A DNA stretch of 64,000 nucleotides, from positions 1 to 64,000 of the forward strand of contig CAKSLI010000006.1 in assembly GCA_934466475.1 (NCBI GenBank), written 5' to 3'. A program made the position numbers and the translations under genes. The notes below the pieces were generated by a model, which was not told the DNA's origin, did no database searches, and was given only the letters and a program-made list of their open reading frames with translations. Positions 16,176 to 23,584 of the stretch are shown here, piece by piece; positions within the stretch are counted from its first letter, which is position 1, and every line of letters starts with the position of its first letter. The DNA is from an uncultured Oscillospiraceae bacterium (GTDB taxonomy: Bacteria; Bacillota; Clostridia; Oscillospirales; Ruminococcaceae).

Positions 16176-16955
16176 ATGGCACACAAAAAAAAGCAGTATA
16201 GCCCCAAGGGCTTTACGCTCGTTGAAGTTATAATTGTTCTGATGATAATAGCTATCTTGGCAGCTGTGCTTATTCCCAGCCTGGTAGGGTATATAGAAAA
16301 GTCAAAGGAAAAGCGCCACATCTCCGAAGCGCGGCAGGTATATATAGCTGCACAGACTGCCATCTCAGAAGCCTATGCGGAATATGGCTCGGACTTTAAG
16401 CTGTACAGGAAGAAAAAGGCTACCGGATACTATCTCCCTAAGATCGATAAAGATGGAAACATTCAGCACGACAGCAGCGGAAACATAGTCTACGACAGAA
16501 CACAAAAGGTATCATGCGGCAACCTCACTGTTTCTTTTTTCTATGCAGCACAGCAAAACAACGCAAATTTTAAAAGATACAGCGAAAGCACATTAGAAAA
16601 TACAAAAAATCCTGAATTCATTGATGCATTTATTGCAAAGGAAACCCTGAAATATCTCGATTCCTACGACGATGCAAATTACAATGGGTTAGGAAAAGGT
16701 CTGAATAAAAAGATCGACAGTTGCAACTACTCATTTACATTCAAGGATAGTACGCCATATGGATATGATAATGCGCTTCTTTCCCCGCAAAAGTACTTTG
16801 AAAAATCCAAAAATGACTTCACTTTCGTTATACGCTATGATGATAATGGAAAGGTGCTCATGGTAGAATACGCTGCAAGGGATTTTGAGAAGGTCATTAT
16901 CATCATGAACGGCACCATAAACATTGAAGAAACCGGCTCATACGCAACTTATTGA
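16176..16955 (+). CDS. orphan type IV pilin-like protein
   Basis: A 259-aa prepilin-like protein. The class III signal is clear: a short basic leader ending in KG, then FTLVEVIIVLMIIAILAAVL with Glu at position +5 of the predicted mature protein. The cut is expected between G12 and F13 by a prepilin peptidase. The rest is polar with many Lys, Asn, Asp and Tyr and no known domain. ATG 16176 follows AAAGGAGA. No pilus assembly ATPase, platform protein or peptidase gene is in the window. The gene is clearly more AT-rich than its neighbours and lies between mobile elements, which suggests transfer. Confidence 0.8.
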   Translation: MAHKKKQYSPKGFTLVEVIIVLMIIAILAAVLIPSLVGYIEKSKEKRHISEARQVYIAAQTAISEAYAEYGSDFKLYRKKKATGYYLPKIDKDGNIQHDSSGNIVYDRTQKVSCGNLTVSFFYAAQQNNANFKRYSESTLENTKNPEFIDAFIAKETLKYLDSYDDANYNGLGKGLNKKIDSCNYSFTFKDSTPYGYDNALLSPQKYFEKSKNDFTFVIRYDDNGKVLMVEYAARDFEKVIIIMNGTINIEETGSYATY

Positions 16956-17050
16956 TTCAGGACAACGTATAACCATTTATTGAGTTTTACGCCTGCTTTC
17001 GACTTTCGTAAATAGTATAATGTTCAGATTCATTGGATAACACCAAGAAG

Positions 17051-17203
17051 GGGACTGTAAAATAACTCAACACCCAAACCCGAGCAACCATCCTATGGAA
17101 GCTCGGGCTTGCTGATGCTGCAAAAAAGAAGAATGAACCGAAAGAAGTGTATAACAAACAAGCCGGCGGGGAATGCCATGCACGAAATGTAATAAATATT
17201 GAA
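17051..17203 (-). mobile_element. right end of the second IS1182-type remnant
   Basis: Starts with GGGACTGTAAAATAACTCAA (plus strand) and contains the CCCGAGC ... GCTCGGG hairpin. It matches 652-807 in inverse orientation, with a short divergent stretch near 17145-17185. Confidence 0.7.
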
Positions 17204-17698
17204 TCAGGCAGCAGACCTGAGAGCCACTTTTTTTAGATGGAACTTATGAAGATTAAAACCGCAGGAAATCATGCCGAACTCAAGAAAAAGCGACTTTATC
17301 CCCCGGCGCCGCGCCCGGATATACGACCTGTTCCACTTGATCGTACCAAAAGTTCCCTCGGACTGAATACTTCTGTTCATACGGAGCAGCGCGCCGTGAA
17401 TGCTGTTCAGATTATTCAGGACCTCTGCGTGAAACTGCGTCAGCTCCTCGTTCAGACGGACGATCCGGTTTCCCTTGCACTTGCAGCATTTTTCCTTGTG
17501 CGGACAGCCGCTGCAATCCTCGCACTGAAAATATTCCTCGGTTCTGCCGTATTTATTGCCCCTTACAGGCCGGCTGTAAATGAAATGGAATTCCTTTCCG
17601 TTCGGGCAGACTGGCAAACCACGTTCATTGACAGGGAAATTTACCGCTCTGTATGGATCATTGCGATATTTCTCGTTCTTGCTTTCTTTTTTATACAT
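17204..17698 (-). pseudogene. IS1182-type transposase, C-terminal fragment, copy 2
   Basis: A 164-aa fragment nearly identical to the one at 157-651, differing at only a few residues (for example MYKKES for MYEKES and RRGIKS for RRGLKS). It has the same Cys-rich stretch and SEGTFG segment and the same missing N-terminal catalytic half. Its ATG at 17698 again directly abuts the GGTGACC end of a miniature element. An identical junction at two separate sites means the joined unit was copied, or both arose from one hybrid parent. Confidence 0.8.
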
Positions 17699-17926
17699 GG
17701 TCACCTCTAAAAACCTCATGTGAGCGAAAATGAGCAGTGCGCACCATCTTCGTCGTCAAGCCTCCTCGTAAGGCTGTATGCCTTACGAGGAGGTGCAACA
17801 CGATGTTGCAAAGCGAAATAACCGGGCGACGGCATGGACGCCGTCGCATCAGAAATTTCGCTCGTTGACAGAAGCAGGCGGTGTGCTATACACATTTTTA
17901 CTCAAATAAGGTTTTTAGAGGTGACC
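17699..17926. mobile_element. miniature inverted-repeat element, copy 4
   Basis: A 228-bp element with perfect ends GGTCACCTCTAAAAACC and GGTTTTTAGAGGTGACC. The interior carries the GTAAGGC/GCCTTAC, GCAACA/TGTTGC and GCGACGGC/GCCGTCGC hairpins as in copy 3, but the order of the arms differs. The outside 4-mers (ACAT, TATA) do not match, as in copy 1, because one side is IS sequence. The other end lies next to the terminator of the small RNA at 17931. Confidence 0.87.
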
Positions 17927-17930
17927 TATA

Positions 17931-18062
17931 GAAGCATCAAACCCCTGTGATTTCTCACAGGGGTTTGATGCTGGTTTGGTTGGTAATTATATGAAAATGA
18001 ACGGTGTCAAAATTCAGCAGAAAGCATTGTCTCACTTTCTGTAACATAGTATAGACGATTCC
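17931..18062 (-). ncRNA. small RNA family member 1 (predicted)
   Basis: On the minus strand TATAAT (18074-18069) precedes a region of about 130 nt with a 5' hairpin (ACAGAAAG / CTTTCTG). An unpaired linker follows that begins TTTTCATATAATTACCAACC and continues AAACCAGCATCA, and then a terminator stem AACCCCTGTG / CACAGGGGTT. The 32-nt linker is identical in the second copy at 42923-43058, while the stem bases change in a compensatory way (TGTG/CACA versus CGCG/CGCG). The T-run after the stem is weak (CTTCTA), possibly altered by the nearby insertion. It lies 3' of the ABC operon on the same strand and could also be a 3' UTR. Confidence 0.55.
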
Positions 18063-18122
18063 AGTGTAATTATAATGTTTCGTTTGTGAAAATTATGTGA
18101 ATTTTTGACCTGATGCGAATGT

Positions 18123-18818
18123 TCACTTCATGGCCATGCTGTTGTATGGCGTTTCCCTGAAGCTGAACTTACGATAGGCGGCTGTGGAAATGACGCCGCC
18201 GATCAGCGCTCCGGCAATGAATCCGCCGGCTGCGATGAGCGCCCCCGCCCAGAGCGGCAGTCCGAATCCGTATGCGGCAGTCTGTGAGCCCGGAGTTACA
18301 GACATTATGAGAACCACCCAGTACGGAAGATAAAACAACACGAACGTGAATCCCCCGAACCGGAACGACATCATCGTGCAGGATATCACGGTCATGATTC
18401 CTCCGACGATTCCAGTGAGTATCAGCATATCCGTGAGGTTGCAGATATCGCGCCCGGTCGCCAGGATAAATACCGAGTACGCCATGTTTGTGAGCGCTCC
18501 GCCGACCGCCGGGATAAGCGCGGAGAACAGCGGGATCCCCACGGTGTACATCTTTTCAGCACAGGGAATGGCGCGCATGAAGCGGCTCCCGACAGTTTCC
18601 TGCGCCATGAATATTATCGGTATCATATCCCAGAACATCATCGGCATAAGGGCGCATATCTTGCACATCAGGTAGTCGCTGTCACCGTCCTCGGAGAAGC
18701 CCGGATCGGCATGGAAAATCATCACGGCGGCGAGCATTCCCGCAAACACAAGGGCAATAACCAGTATTGCTGTCCTGTGCCTGAAATATCTGCTGAACAG
18801 CAGTTTAAGTCCTGTCAT
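18123..18818 (-). CDS. ABC transporter membrane protein
   Basis: A 231-aa integral membrane protein with about six helices and no recognised enzyme motif. It overlaps the preceding membrane-protein gene by 4 bp and ends the operon gntR - two small genes - ATPase - two permeases. Paired short permeases next to a YtrA-type regulator and an ATPase are typical of YtrBCDEF-like or bacitracin-type export systems. The substrate is not predictable. Confidence 0.7.
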   Translation of the reverse strand: MTGLKLLFSRYFRHRTAILVIALVFAGMLAAVMIFHADPGFSEDGDSDYLMCKICALMPMMFWDMIPIIFMAQETVGSRFMRAIPCAEKMYTVGIPLFSALIPAVGGALTNMAYSVFILATGRDICNLTDMLILTGIVGGIMTVISCTMMSFRFGGFTFVLFYLPYWVVLIMSVTPGSQTAAYGFGLPLWAGALIAAGGFIAGALIGGVISTAAYRKFSFRETPYNSMAMK

Positions 18819-19498
18819 TTGTCACGCCCCCACTTTCTTTCGCAGGCCCTTAACGTATAGATAAGGCTTGCGGCGTATACTATGGCGGCAATAATCGTCA
18901 GGATGACCGCCGCAGTGAGATGTCCGGCGATAAGGTTTGCAAGCGACCCCTCCTCCTCGCTGGCTCCTGCTGAAAAGCCTGAGATAAAGCCGAACGTACT
19001 CAGCGCTATTATTGTCGCCAGCATTCTTGCCGATGTGCTTTTAAGATATCCGACAAAATTGCACACCGCCGATTCAACGAACAGCACGATAATGCCGAAA
19101 AATATGATCCCGCAGTCCAATCCGAGGAGAGAATACACCACCGCGGTAATAGCGAGCAGTACGGCACCGATAAGCAGAAAAAGCACATTCGTGGAAACGA
19201 GGGCTCTTCTGAAATGCCCGGCTATGTCAGGCACGGAGGCAAAATGCTTGTATCCCGGGGTAGTCGGATTTATGTAGGTGTACAGGCTGTTCAGGAATAT
19301 AAATCCCGCCATGGGAATCATGAGGGCAAGCATTGAGGAAATTCCCTTAATGAATCCGGCGAGGAAGTCGCTTTCGTCGATCGTCATGGTTATCGCGAAT
19401 ACAACGATAAAACCTGTCATAACGCCGAAAAATATCGCGAGCGATTTCATCGGGCAGCTCCCGAAAAACAGCCGGAATGACTGAACGTACTTTTTCAT
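18815..19498 (-). CDS. ABC transporter membrane protein
   Basis: A 227-aa protein with about six predicted helices and a C-terminal basic end (CERKWGRDK). Its start overlaps the ATPase stop and its stop overlaps the next permease start, each by 4 bp (ATGA), so the three products are probably made in fixed ratio as one transporter. No family beyond ABC-2-like membrane protein can be assigned. Confidence 0.7.
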   Translation of the reverse strand: MKKYVQSFRLFFGSCPMKSLAIFFGVMTGFIVVFAITMTIDESDFLAGFIKGISSMLALMIPMAGFIFLNSLYTYINPTTPGYKHFASVPDIAGHFRRALVSTNVLFLLIGAVLLAITAVVYSLLGLDCGIIFFGIIVLFVESAVCNFVGYLKSTSARMLATIIALSTFGFISGFSAGASEEEGSLANLIAGHLTAAVILTIIAAIVYAASLIYTLRACERKWGRDK

Positions 19499-20385
19499 CT
19501 GTGCTCCTCCGCGTATTTCAGGAGCCCAACGCTCAGCTGCTGGAGCGTTGGAGATTCGCTGTCAACGTCCATTGCCGCGAGGGTCTCCGCGTTTTCCGCG
19601 AGGGAGAGCCCGTCAAATGTGGTGCGGTTGTGGCTCCCACTCAGGAGATACGGCTTTGCCTTTTCGTAATTTTCCGCGTCACCGCGCACTATCATGTACT
19701 TTTCCTTTAAATCCTCAATGAAGCCCTGCTCGATAACGCGTCCCCTGTCCATGAAAACCGCGTAGTCCGCTGCGTTCTCCATATCCGCGATATTGTGCGT
19801 GGAGAAGATTATGGATTTCCTGCCGTCGCCGTCGTCGAGGTATTCCCTCATGCGGTCGCACAGCCGGTCGCGCATGAGCGGGTCAAGGGAGCTTCCCGGC
19901 TCGTCGAGCACCAGCAGTTCGGTATTCCGCGCGAAAACCGCCGCAAGACAGGTGCGCATCCGGTTGCCGTCAGACTGCTTGGTCATGGGGCGGGGCTTCC
20001 TGGTGCGTTCGCTGTCCACCTCGAATTTTTCGCACAGCTCCGCGAATTTCTGTCGGTCGAAGCTCTTGTAGGCTATCTCCATTGAGACCGCGATATCCTT
20101 TGCGTTGAAGCCGATCGGGAAAAACGCGCTGCTGGCGCAATAGCCTATCCTCTCCCGGAGCGCCGGGTCGCTTATGTCCTGCTCCGCGTTGAAATATGTC
20201 ACTTCGCCGGAGCTTTTGCTGGTAACTCCGCAGAGGATATCAATGAGCGTAGTCTTTCCCGCGCCGTTTGCGCCGATGAGCGCCGTGGAGAATCCCATTG
20301 GGATATTTAAATCAAGCTCTCCCAGCGTGAACTTGCTGTATTTTTTCGTGAGCCCCCTTGTGCTCACGCAGAAGTTGTTTTCCAT
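19495..20385 (-). CDS. ABC transporter ATP-binding protein
   Basis: A 296-aa ATPase. Walker A is GANGAGKTT, Walker B is LLVLDEP, the D-loop is SSLD and the H-loop is FSTHN. The signature normally reading LSGGQ is TKQSDGNRMR, a strong deviation that still keeps a Gly in place. The start at 20385 (MENNFCVS) is preceded by CAGGGAG. It sits downstream of the GntR gene and upstream of two permease genes, matching the YtrA-regulated transporter layout. Confidence 0.82.
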   Translation of the reverse strand: MENNFCVSTRGLTKKYSKFTLGELDLNIPMGFSTALIGANGAGKTTLIDILCGVTSKSSGEVTYFNAEQDISDPALRERIGYCASSAFFPIGFNAKDIAVSMEIAYKSFDRQKFAELCEKFEVDSERTRKPRPMTKQSDGNRMRTCLAAVFARNTELLVLDEPGSSLDPLMRDRLCDRMREYLDDGDGRKSIIFSTHNIADMENAADYAVFMDRGRVIEQGFIEDLKEKYMIVRGDAENYEKAKPYLLSGSHNRTTFDGLSLAENAETLAAMDVDSESPTLQQLSVGLLKYAEEHR

Positions 20386-20414
20386 AATAATTACTCCCTG
20401 TTTCCTGCGTTCCA

Positions 20415-20603
20415 TTACAAATGTTCTTTTACAAATAAAAAAATGAAGACCGGCAGGCAGATGATGTCTGCAATTCCGATAATGCGGACTGCGGTATCCG
20501 GCAGGAATCCTCCGCATATCCCATTCACCGCCAGCAGAAGCCCGCTGAGTCCCAGTATAATGAGCGTTATCCCGTACAGGCGCTTTATTGCAATTCTGTC
20601 CAT
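20415..20603 (-). CDS. small membrane protein
   Basis: A 62-aa protein with two hydrophobic helices (about residues 10-30 and 40-58) and short charged ends. It lies in the GntR-ABC operon between a small soluble protein and the ATPase. Small two-helix proteins of this kind recur in such operons; function unknown. Confidence 0.6.
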   Translation of the reverse strand: MDRIAIKRLYGITLIILGLSGLLLAVNGICGGFLPDTAVRIIGIADIICLPVFIFLFVKEHL

Positions 20604-20612
20604 GCTCCCACC

Positions 20613-20843
20613 TCACATACGGTAGGAGCCCGCGCCGCCCTCGAACGCCGCAAATAATTTTTCCAGATCGTCCATGGCGGTCTTTTCGTCCGCGTAGTAT
20701 GCGAGAACTCCGTCATAGGTAGTCCCGAAGCCACTGGAGCCTATTATCGCGTATTTTTGTTCCTTTCCGCCACCGAACACCTTCTGTACCGCGATGGAAA
20801 CGCAGTCCTGCACCTTTTTCCTGTCCTTTGAGAATATCAGCAT
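20613..20843 (-). CDS. small hypothetical protein of the GntR-ABC operon
   Basis: A 76-aa soluble protein starting MLIFSKDRKKVQDC. A central YAIIGSSGFGTTYDGVLAYY suggests a beta-strand pair, and the C-terminus is an acidic helix. The start at 20843 was chosen over the longer frame because it lies 19 bp after the gntR stop and is preceded by AAGGCTGG. No known family is recognised. Confidence 0.55.
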   Translation of the reverse strand: MLIFSKDRKKVQDCVSIAVQKVFGGGKEQKYAIIGSSGFGTTYDGVLAYYADEKTAMDDLEKLFAAFEGGAGSYRM

Positions 20844-20862
20844 AATTACCAGCCTTTCTGTG

Positions 20863-21231
20863 TCAGTCCGCGTCGTAGAGTACGCGGAGCATTTCCGTGA
20901 GCTCATCCCGGGAAACTCCCGCCAGCTTTGCCGCCTCCATAGCGTTCTGGAGGTGCTGCTCCAGAAGCCGCAGCTGCTGCTCCCTTACCATTTCCCGGTC
21001 CTGCGGATTCACGATGTAGCCCTTTCCCTGGACAGGGGCTATCATGCCCTCCTCTGTAAGGAGCTCGTAGGCTTTCATCGTGGTTATCACGCTTATCTTA
21101 AGATCCTTTGCCAGTCCGCGTATCGAGGGGAGGTATTCTCCCTCGTGTATTCTGCCGTTCATGATGTCGTCCTTGAACTGCGATGCTATCTGCCGATATA
21201 TCGGGACATCGGAGTTCTGTAAAATCTTCAA
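20863..21231 (-). CDS. GntR-family regulator, YtrA-like
   Basis: A 122-aa repressor. The winged helix-turn-helix covers about residues 8-75: IYRQIASQFKDDIMNGRI, then GEYLPSIRGLAKDL, then TTMKAYELLTEEG. A short C-terminal helix follows and no large ligand domain, as in the YtrA subfamily that controls ABC transporter operons. It is the first gene of its operon. The operator overlapping its promoter is repeated before the NatAB-like genes at 3 kb, so it probably governs both exporters. The inducing ligand is unknown; YtrA-type systems often respond to cell-envelope-active compounds. Confidence 0.88.
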   Translation of the reverse strand: MKILQNSDVPIYRQIASQFKDDIMNGRIHEGEYLPSIRGLAKDLKISVITTMKAYELLTEEGMIAPVQGKGYIVNPQDREMVREQQLRLLEQHLQNAMEAAKLAGVSRDELTEMLRVLYDAD

Positions 21232-21263
21232 GCGTATATCCTCCTTTCTGCGTGTTTATGTGT

Positions 21264-21301
21264 CATATATACAGTATACACGGTAGTGGAAGTTTTGTCA
21301 A
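21264..21301 (-). promoter_or_regulatory. promoter and operator of the GntR-ABC operon
   Basis: Minus strand: TTGACA (21301-21296), 17-bp spacer, TATACT (21278-21273). The -10 is embedded in TGTATACTGTATATATG (21280-21264). The 16-mer GTGTATACTGTATATA and the promoter hexamers are identical to those at 2998-3035. Confidence 0.78.
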
Positions 21302-21385
21302 GGGGCGGCGCAAAAAAAAAATGAAACTTCGCATGCCGGACGCGAACAGAATCCGGATAATTGCCTTTGTGCATTGTTTTATTAT

Positions 21386-21558
21386 GGCAATACCGCACAA
21401 AGATTGTGCGTGTATTGCGCAGTCAGATTTTTCGTCAGATTGTACAATGAGGACAACGCAAGGCTGTCGCCTTGCTAGGACGAATTGTGCAAGATGACGG
21501 AAAAGATGCAAGCAAGACACGTGCAAAATCCAATAAATGGTCTTTGTGCGGTGTTGCC
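21386..21558. mobile_element. second type of long inverted-repeat element
   Basis: A 173-bp region with ends GGCAATACCGCACAAAGA and, inverted, GGCAACACCGCACAAAGA (one mismatch in 18). Inside lie further matched arms (TTTTTCGTCA against the inverse of TGACGGAAAAG; ATTGTACAAT against AATTGTGCAA) and a central GCAAGGC-tgtc-GCCTTGC hairpin, so the whole region folds into one long imperfect stem. The flanks (TTAT, TTAG) are not a clean duplication. It is not related in sequence to the TCTAAAAACC family. Confidence 0.6.
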
Positions 21559-21648
21559 TTAGGTAATTTACATTTAAATCGTGCGGCTTATGGGCGTTTT
21601 TTCGGCTATTCGTTACATTGACATCAGATTCATATTGTAGTATAATAA

Positions 21649-21843
21649 GTTCACCTCTAAAAACCTCGTTTGAGTGAAAATGTGTATAGCACACCGACTG
21701 CTACTTTCAACGAGCGAAATTTCTGATGCGACGGCGTCCATGCCGTCGCCCGGTTATTTCGCTCTGCAACATCGTGTTGCACCTCCTCGCATTCGGCGCA
21801 CTCTACCCATTTTCCCTTTGCAAATCGGTTTTTAGATGTTCCC
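21649..21843. mobile_element. miniature inverted-repeat element, copy 5
   Basis: A 195-bp element with ends GTTCACCTCTAAAAACC and GGTTTTTAGATGTTCCC, flanked by ATAA on both sides (21645-21648 and 21844-21847). The interior holds the long GCGACGGC-centred stem and the GCAACA/TGTTGC hairpin in inverse orientation to copy 3. It ends 58 bp upstream of the ATG of the solute-binding lipoprotein gene and so sits in that gene's promoter or leader region. Confidence 0.88.
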
Positions 21844-21900
21844 ATAATTGAAATTGAGTTCAGAAGAAAATGTATTATATATCCTTACATGGAGGTTTTT

Positions 21901-23409
21901 ATGAATTATGCAAAACGCGTTCTGGCGGGCAGTCTTGCAGCCGGAATAATATTCACGCTGACCGGCTGTTATGAGGAAAGGCCGGCTTACAGCACACCGA
22001 GCTATTATGCCACATCATCCGAGGAGCCCGCGGGGACTTCCGTTGTGACAACGACATACGACACTGACCCTGCCGTTATCGAGGTAGTCGGCGGAGGCGC
22101 CGCAAGCCTTGACGACCCTGACCTTGAGGTGACCAAGCGCCTGAAATGGATGGCGTGGTGGGACATAGATGAGACCACAGCGGCGGCAGAGATGTTCAAG
22201 GTGGCTTACGGGATCCCCGAGGAGGGTGACGATCCCGCCAGCGAGGGCAGAATATTCGAGTATATCAATGTGGCGTATGACGACCGCTACGACAAGCTGA
22301 CAGAAGCTATCCAGTCGGGAAATTCCCCCGACCTGTTTCCGTTTGAAATGCGCGATTTCCCTTACGGCGTTGTGGAGGGAAGATATCAGCCGGTAGACGA
22401 GATACTGGATCTTAACGGTTCCAAGTGGGATCCCGCCCGCGGCGTGCTTGACCAGTTCCGCCTGAACGGAAGGTATTACTGCGCGGTGTACGAGGTTTCT
22501 TTCGATTCGCTGCTGTATTACAGAAAGAGCGTTCTTGATGAGGCAGGTCTCCAGGATCCGCGCGCCCTGTTTGAGGACGGAAACTGGACGTGGGATACAT
22601 TCCTTGACATGGCAAGGGAGTTCCAGAAGACAGGCGATAACAAGTTCGTTATCGAGGGCTACAATTCCGAGAATGATTTTCTGGTGTCTACCGGAACTCC
22701 GCTCATCGGAACGAATGGAACCGGGCTTGTCAACAATATGTACAGCGCCGATGTGGAGCGCGCCATGGATTTCCTGACGACGCTCCAGCAGGAGAATCTT
22801 CGCTATCCGTTCCACGAACTCAACGGCTGGAACATCAATATGAAGGCATGGGCGCAGGGAGACATCCTGTTTTACGGCAACGGCGGAACCTGGGAGTTTG
22901 AGGACGACCACGGTCTGAACCGCCTGGCGCAGAAATTTGGCTGGGATCCGGAGGATATATGCGTTGTTCCCTATCCGAAAGACCCCAAGGCTGACAAGTA
23001 CTATCACCTGATGAAGAATGACGCATATATGTGGTGCAAGGGTTCCACGAACAGCAGCGGCGTTGCCGCATGGATAGACTGCAATATCACTTCCTCGCTA
23101 GACCCGGAGGTAACGGAGGCTTCCATGAACCAGATCAAGGAAAAGAACGGCTGGAGCGACTACAATCTCGATTTCATATACAGCCAGACTGCCCTTGACG
23201 GAACAAGCAGGCTCACTCCTGTGTTTGACTTCAAGAATGGCATAGGCACTGACATAGCCGACGCCGGCAAGTCGGATTCCGCCGTTGAGTCGCTGACCAA
23301 ATCCGTGTATCTTATGGGTACCAGGACCTATGACAAGATAAGGGAGGATAAGTACTCCATTATCAATGACAGGGTCAATGAGATAAATGAAACAATCGCG
23401 TCGCTTTAA
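21901..23409 (+). CDS. extracellular solute-binding lipoprotein (family 1)
   Basis: A 502-aa lipoprotein. The signal peptide ends in a lipobox (FTLTGC, Cys near residue 23), followed by a Ser/Thr/Pro-rich linker. The body resembles sugar-type family 1 solute-binding proteins: SPDLFPFEMRDFPYG, then YYCAVYEVSFDSLLYYRKSVLDEAG, then GDILFYGNGGTWEF. ATG 21901 follows GGAGG. No permease or ATPase gene is adjacent, so it must work with a transporter encoded elsewhere or act as a free binding protein. A strong terminator follows. Confidence 0.82.
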   Translation: MNYAKRVLAGSLAAGIIFTLTGCYEERPAYSTPSYYATSSEEPAGTSVVTTTYDTDPAVIEVVGGGAASLDDPDLEVTKRLKWMAWWDIDETTAAAEMFKVAYGIPEEGDDPASEGRIFEYINVAYDDRYDKLTEAIQSGNSPDLFPFEMRDFPYGVVEGRYQPVDEILDLNGSKWDPARGVLDQFRLNGRYYCAVYEVSFDSLLYYRKSVLDEAGLQDPRALFEDGNWTWDTFLDMAREFQKTGDNKFVIEGYNSENDFLVSTGTPLIGTNGTGLVNNMYSADVERAMDFLTTLQQENLRYPFHELNGWNINMKAWAQGDILFYGNGGTWEFEDDHGLNRLAQKFGWDPEDICVVPYPKDPKADKYYHLMKNDAYMWCKGSTNSSGVAAWIDCNITSSLDPEVTEASMNQIKEKNGWSDYNLDFIYSQTALDGTSRLTPVFDFKNGIGTDIADAGKSDSAVESLTKSVYLMGTRTYDKIREDKYSIINDRVNEINETIASL

Positions 23410-23422
23410 TTTAATATGACTG

Positions 23423-23449
23423 AGCGCCCTCCGCAGGAGGGCGCTTTTT
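23423..23449 (+). terminator. intrinsic terminator
   Basis: AGCGCCCTCC-gca-GGAGGGCGCT followed by TTTT, directly after the solute-binding protein gene. Confidence 0.9.
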
Positions 23450-23479
23450 ATGCACACAGCAGAGCGCCTGTGTTGATTT

Positions 23480-23533
23480 CCGGACATTTTGTGTATTTTG
23501 ATTATTGAAAAAAATTCCTTGCGGTGCTATAAT
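23480..23533 (+). promoter_or_regulatory. promoter and possible TetR half-site of the MMPL operon
   Basis: TTGAAA (23505), a 17-bp spacer and TATAAT (23528). Just upstream lies CCGGACATTTTGTG (23480). Its core CGGACATTTT recurs before the tetR gene (30887-30896, inverted), so it may bind that regulator. Confidence 0.5.
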
Positions 23534-23584
23534 CTATAATGTATTTCTTTTTATTTACAACAAACGACACAATGGAGTGATGAG

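Noticed and set aside
5369..17926. Repeats as a CRISPR array or integron attC sites
   Set aside because: The repeats are far apart, inverted at element ends and flanked by target duplications. There is no regular spacer pattern and no cas or integrase gene.
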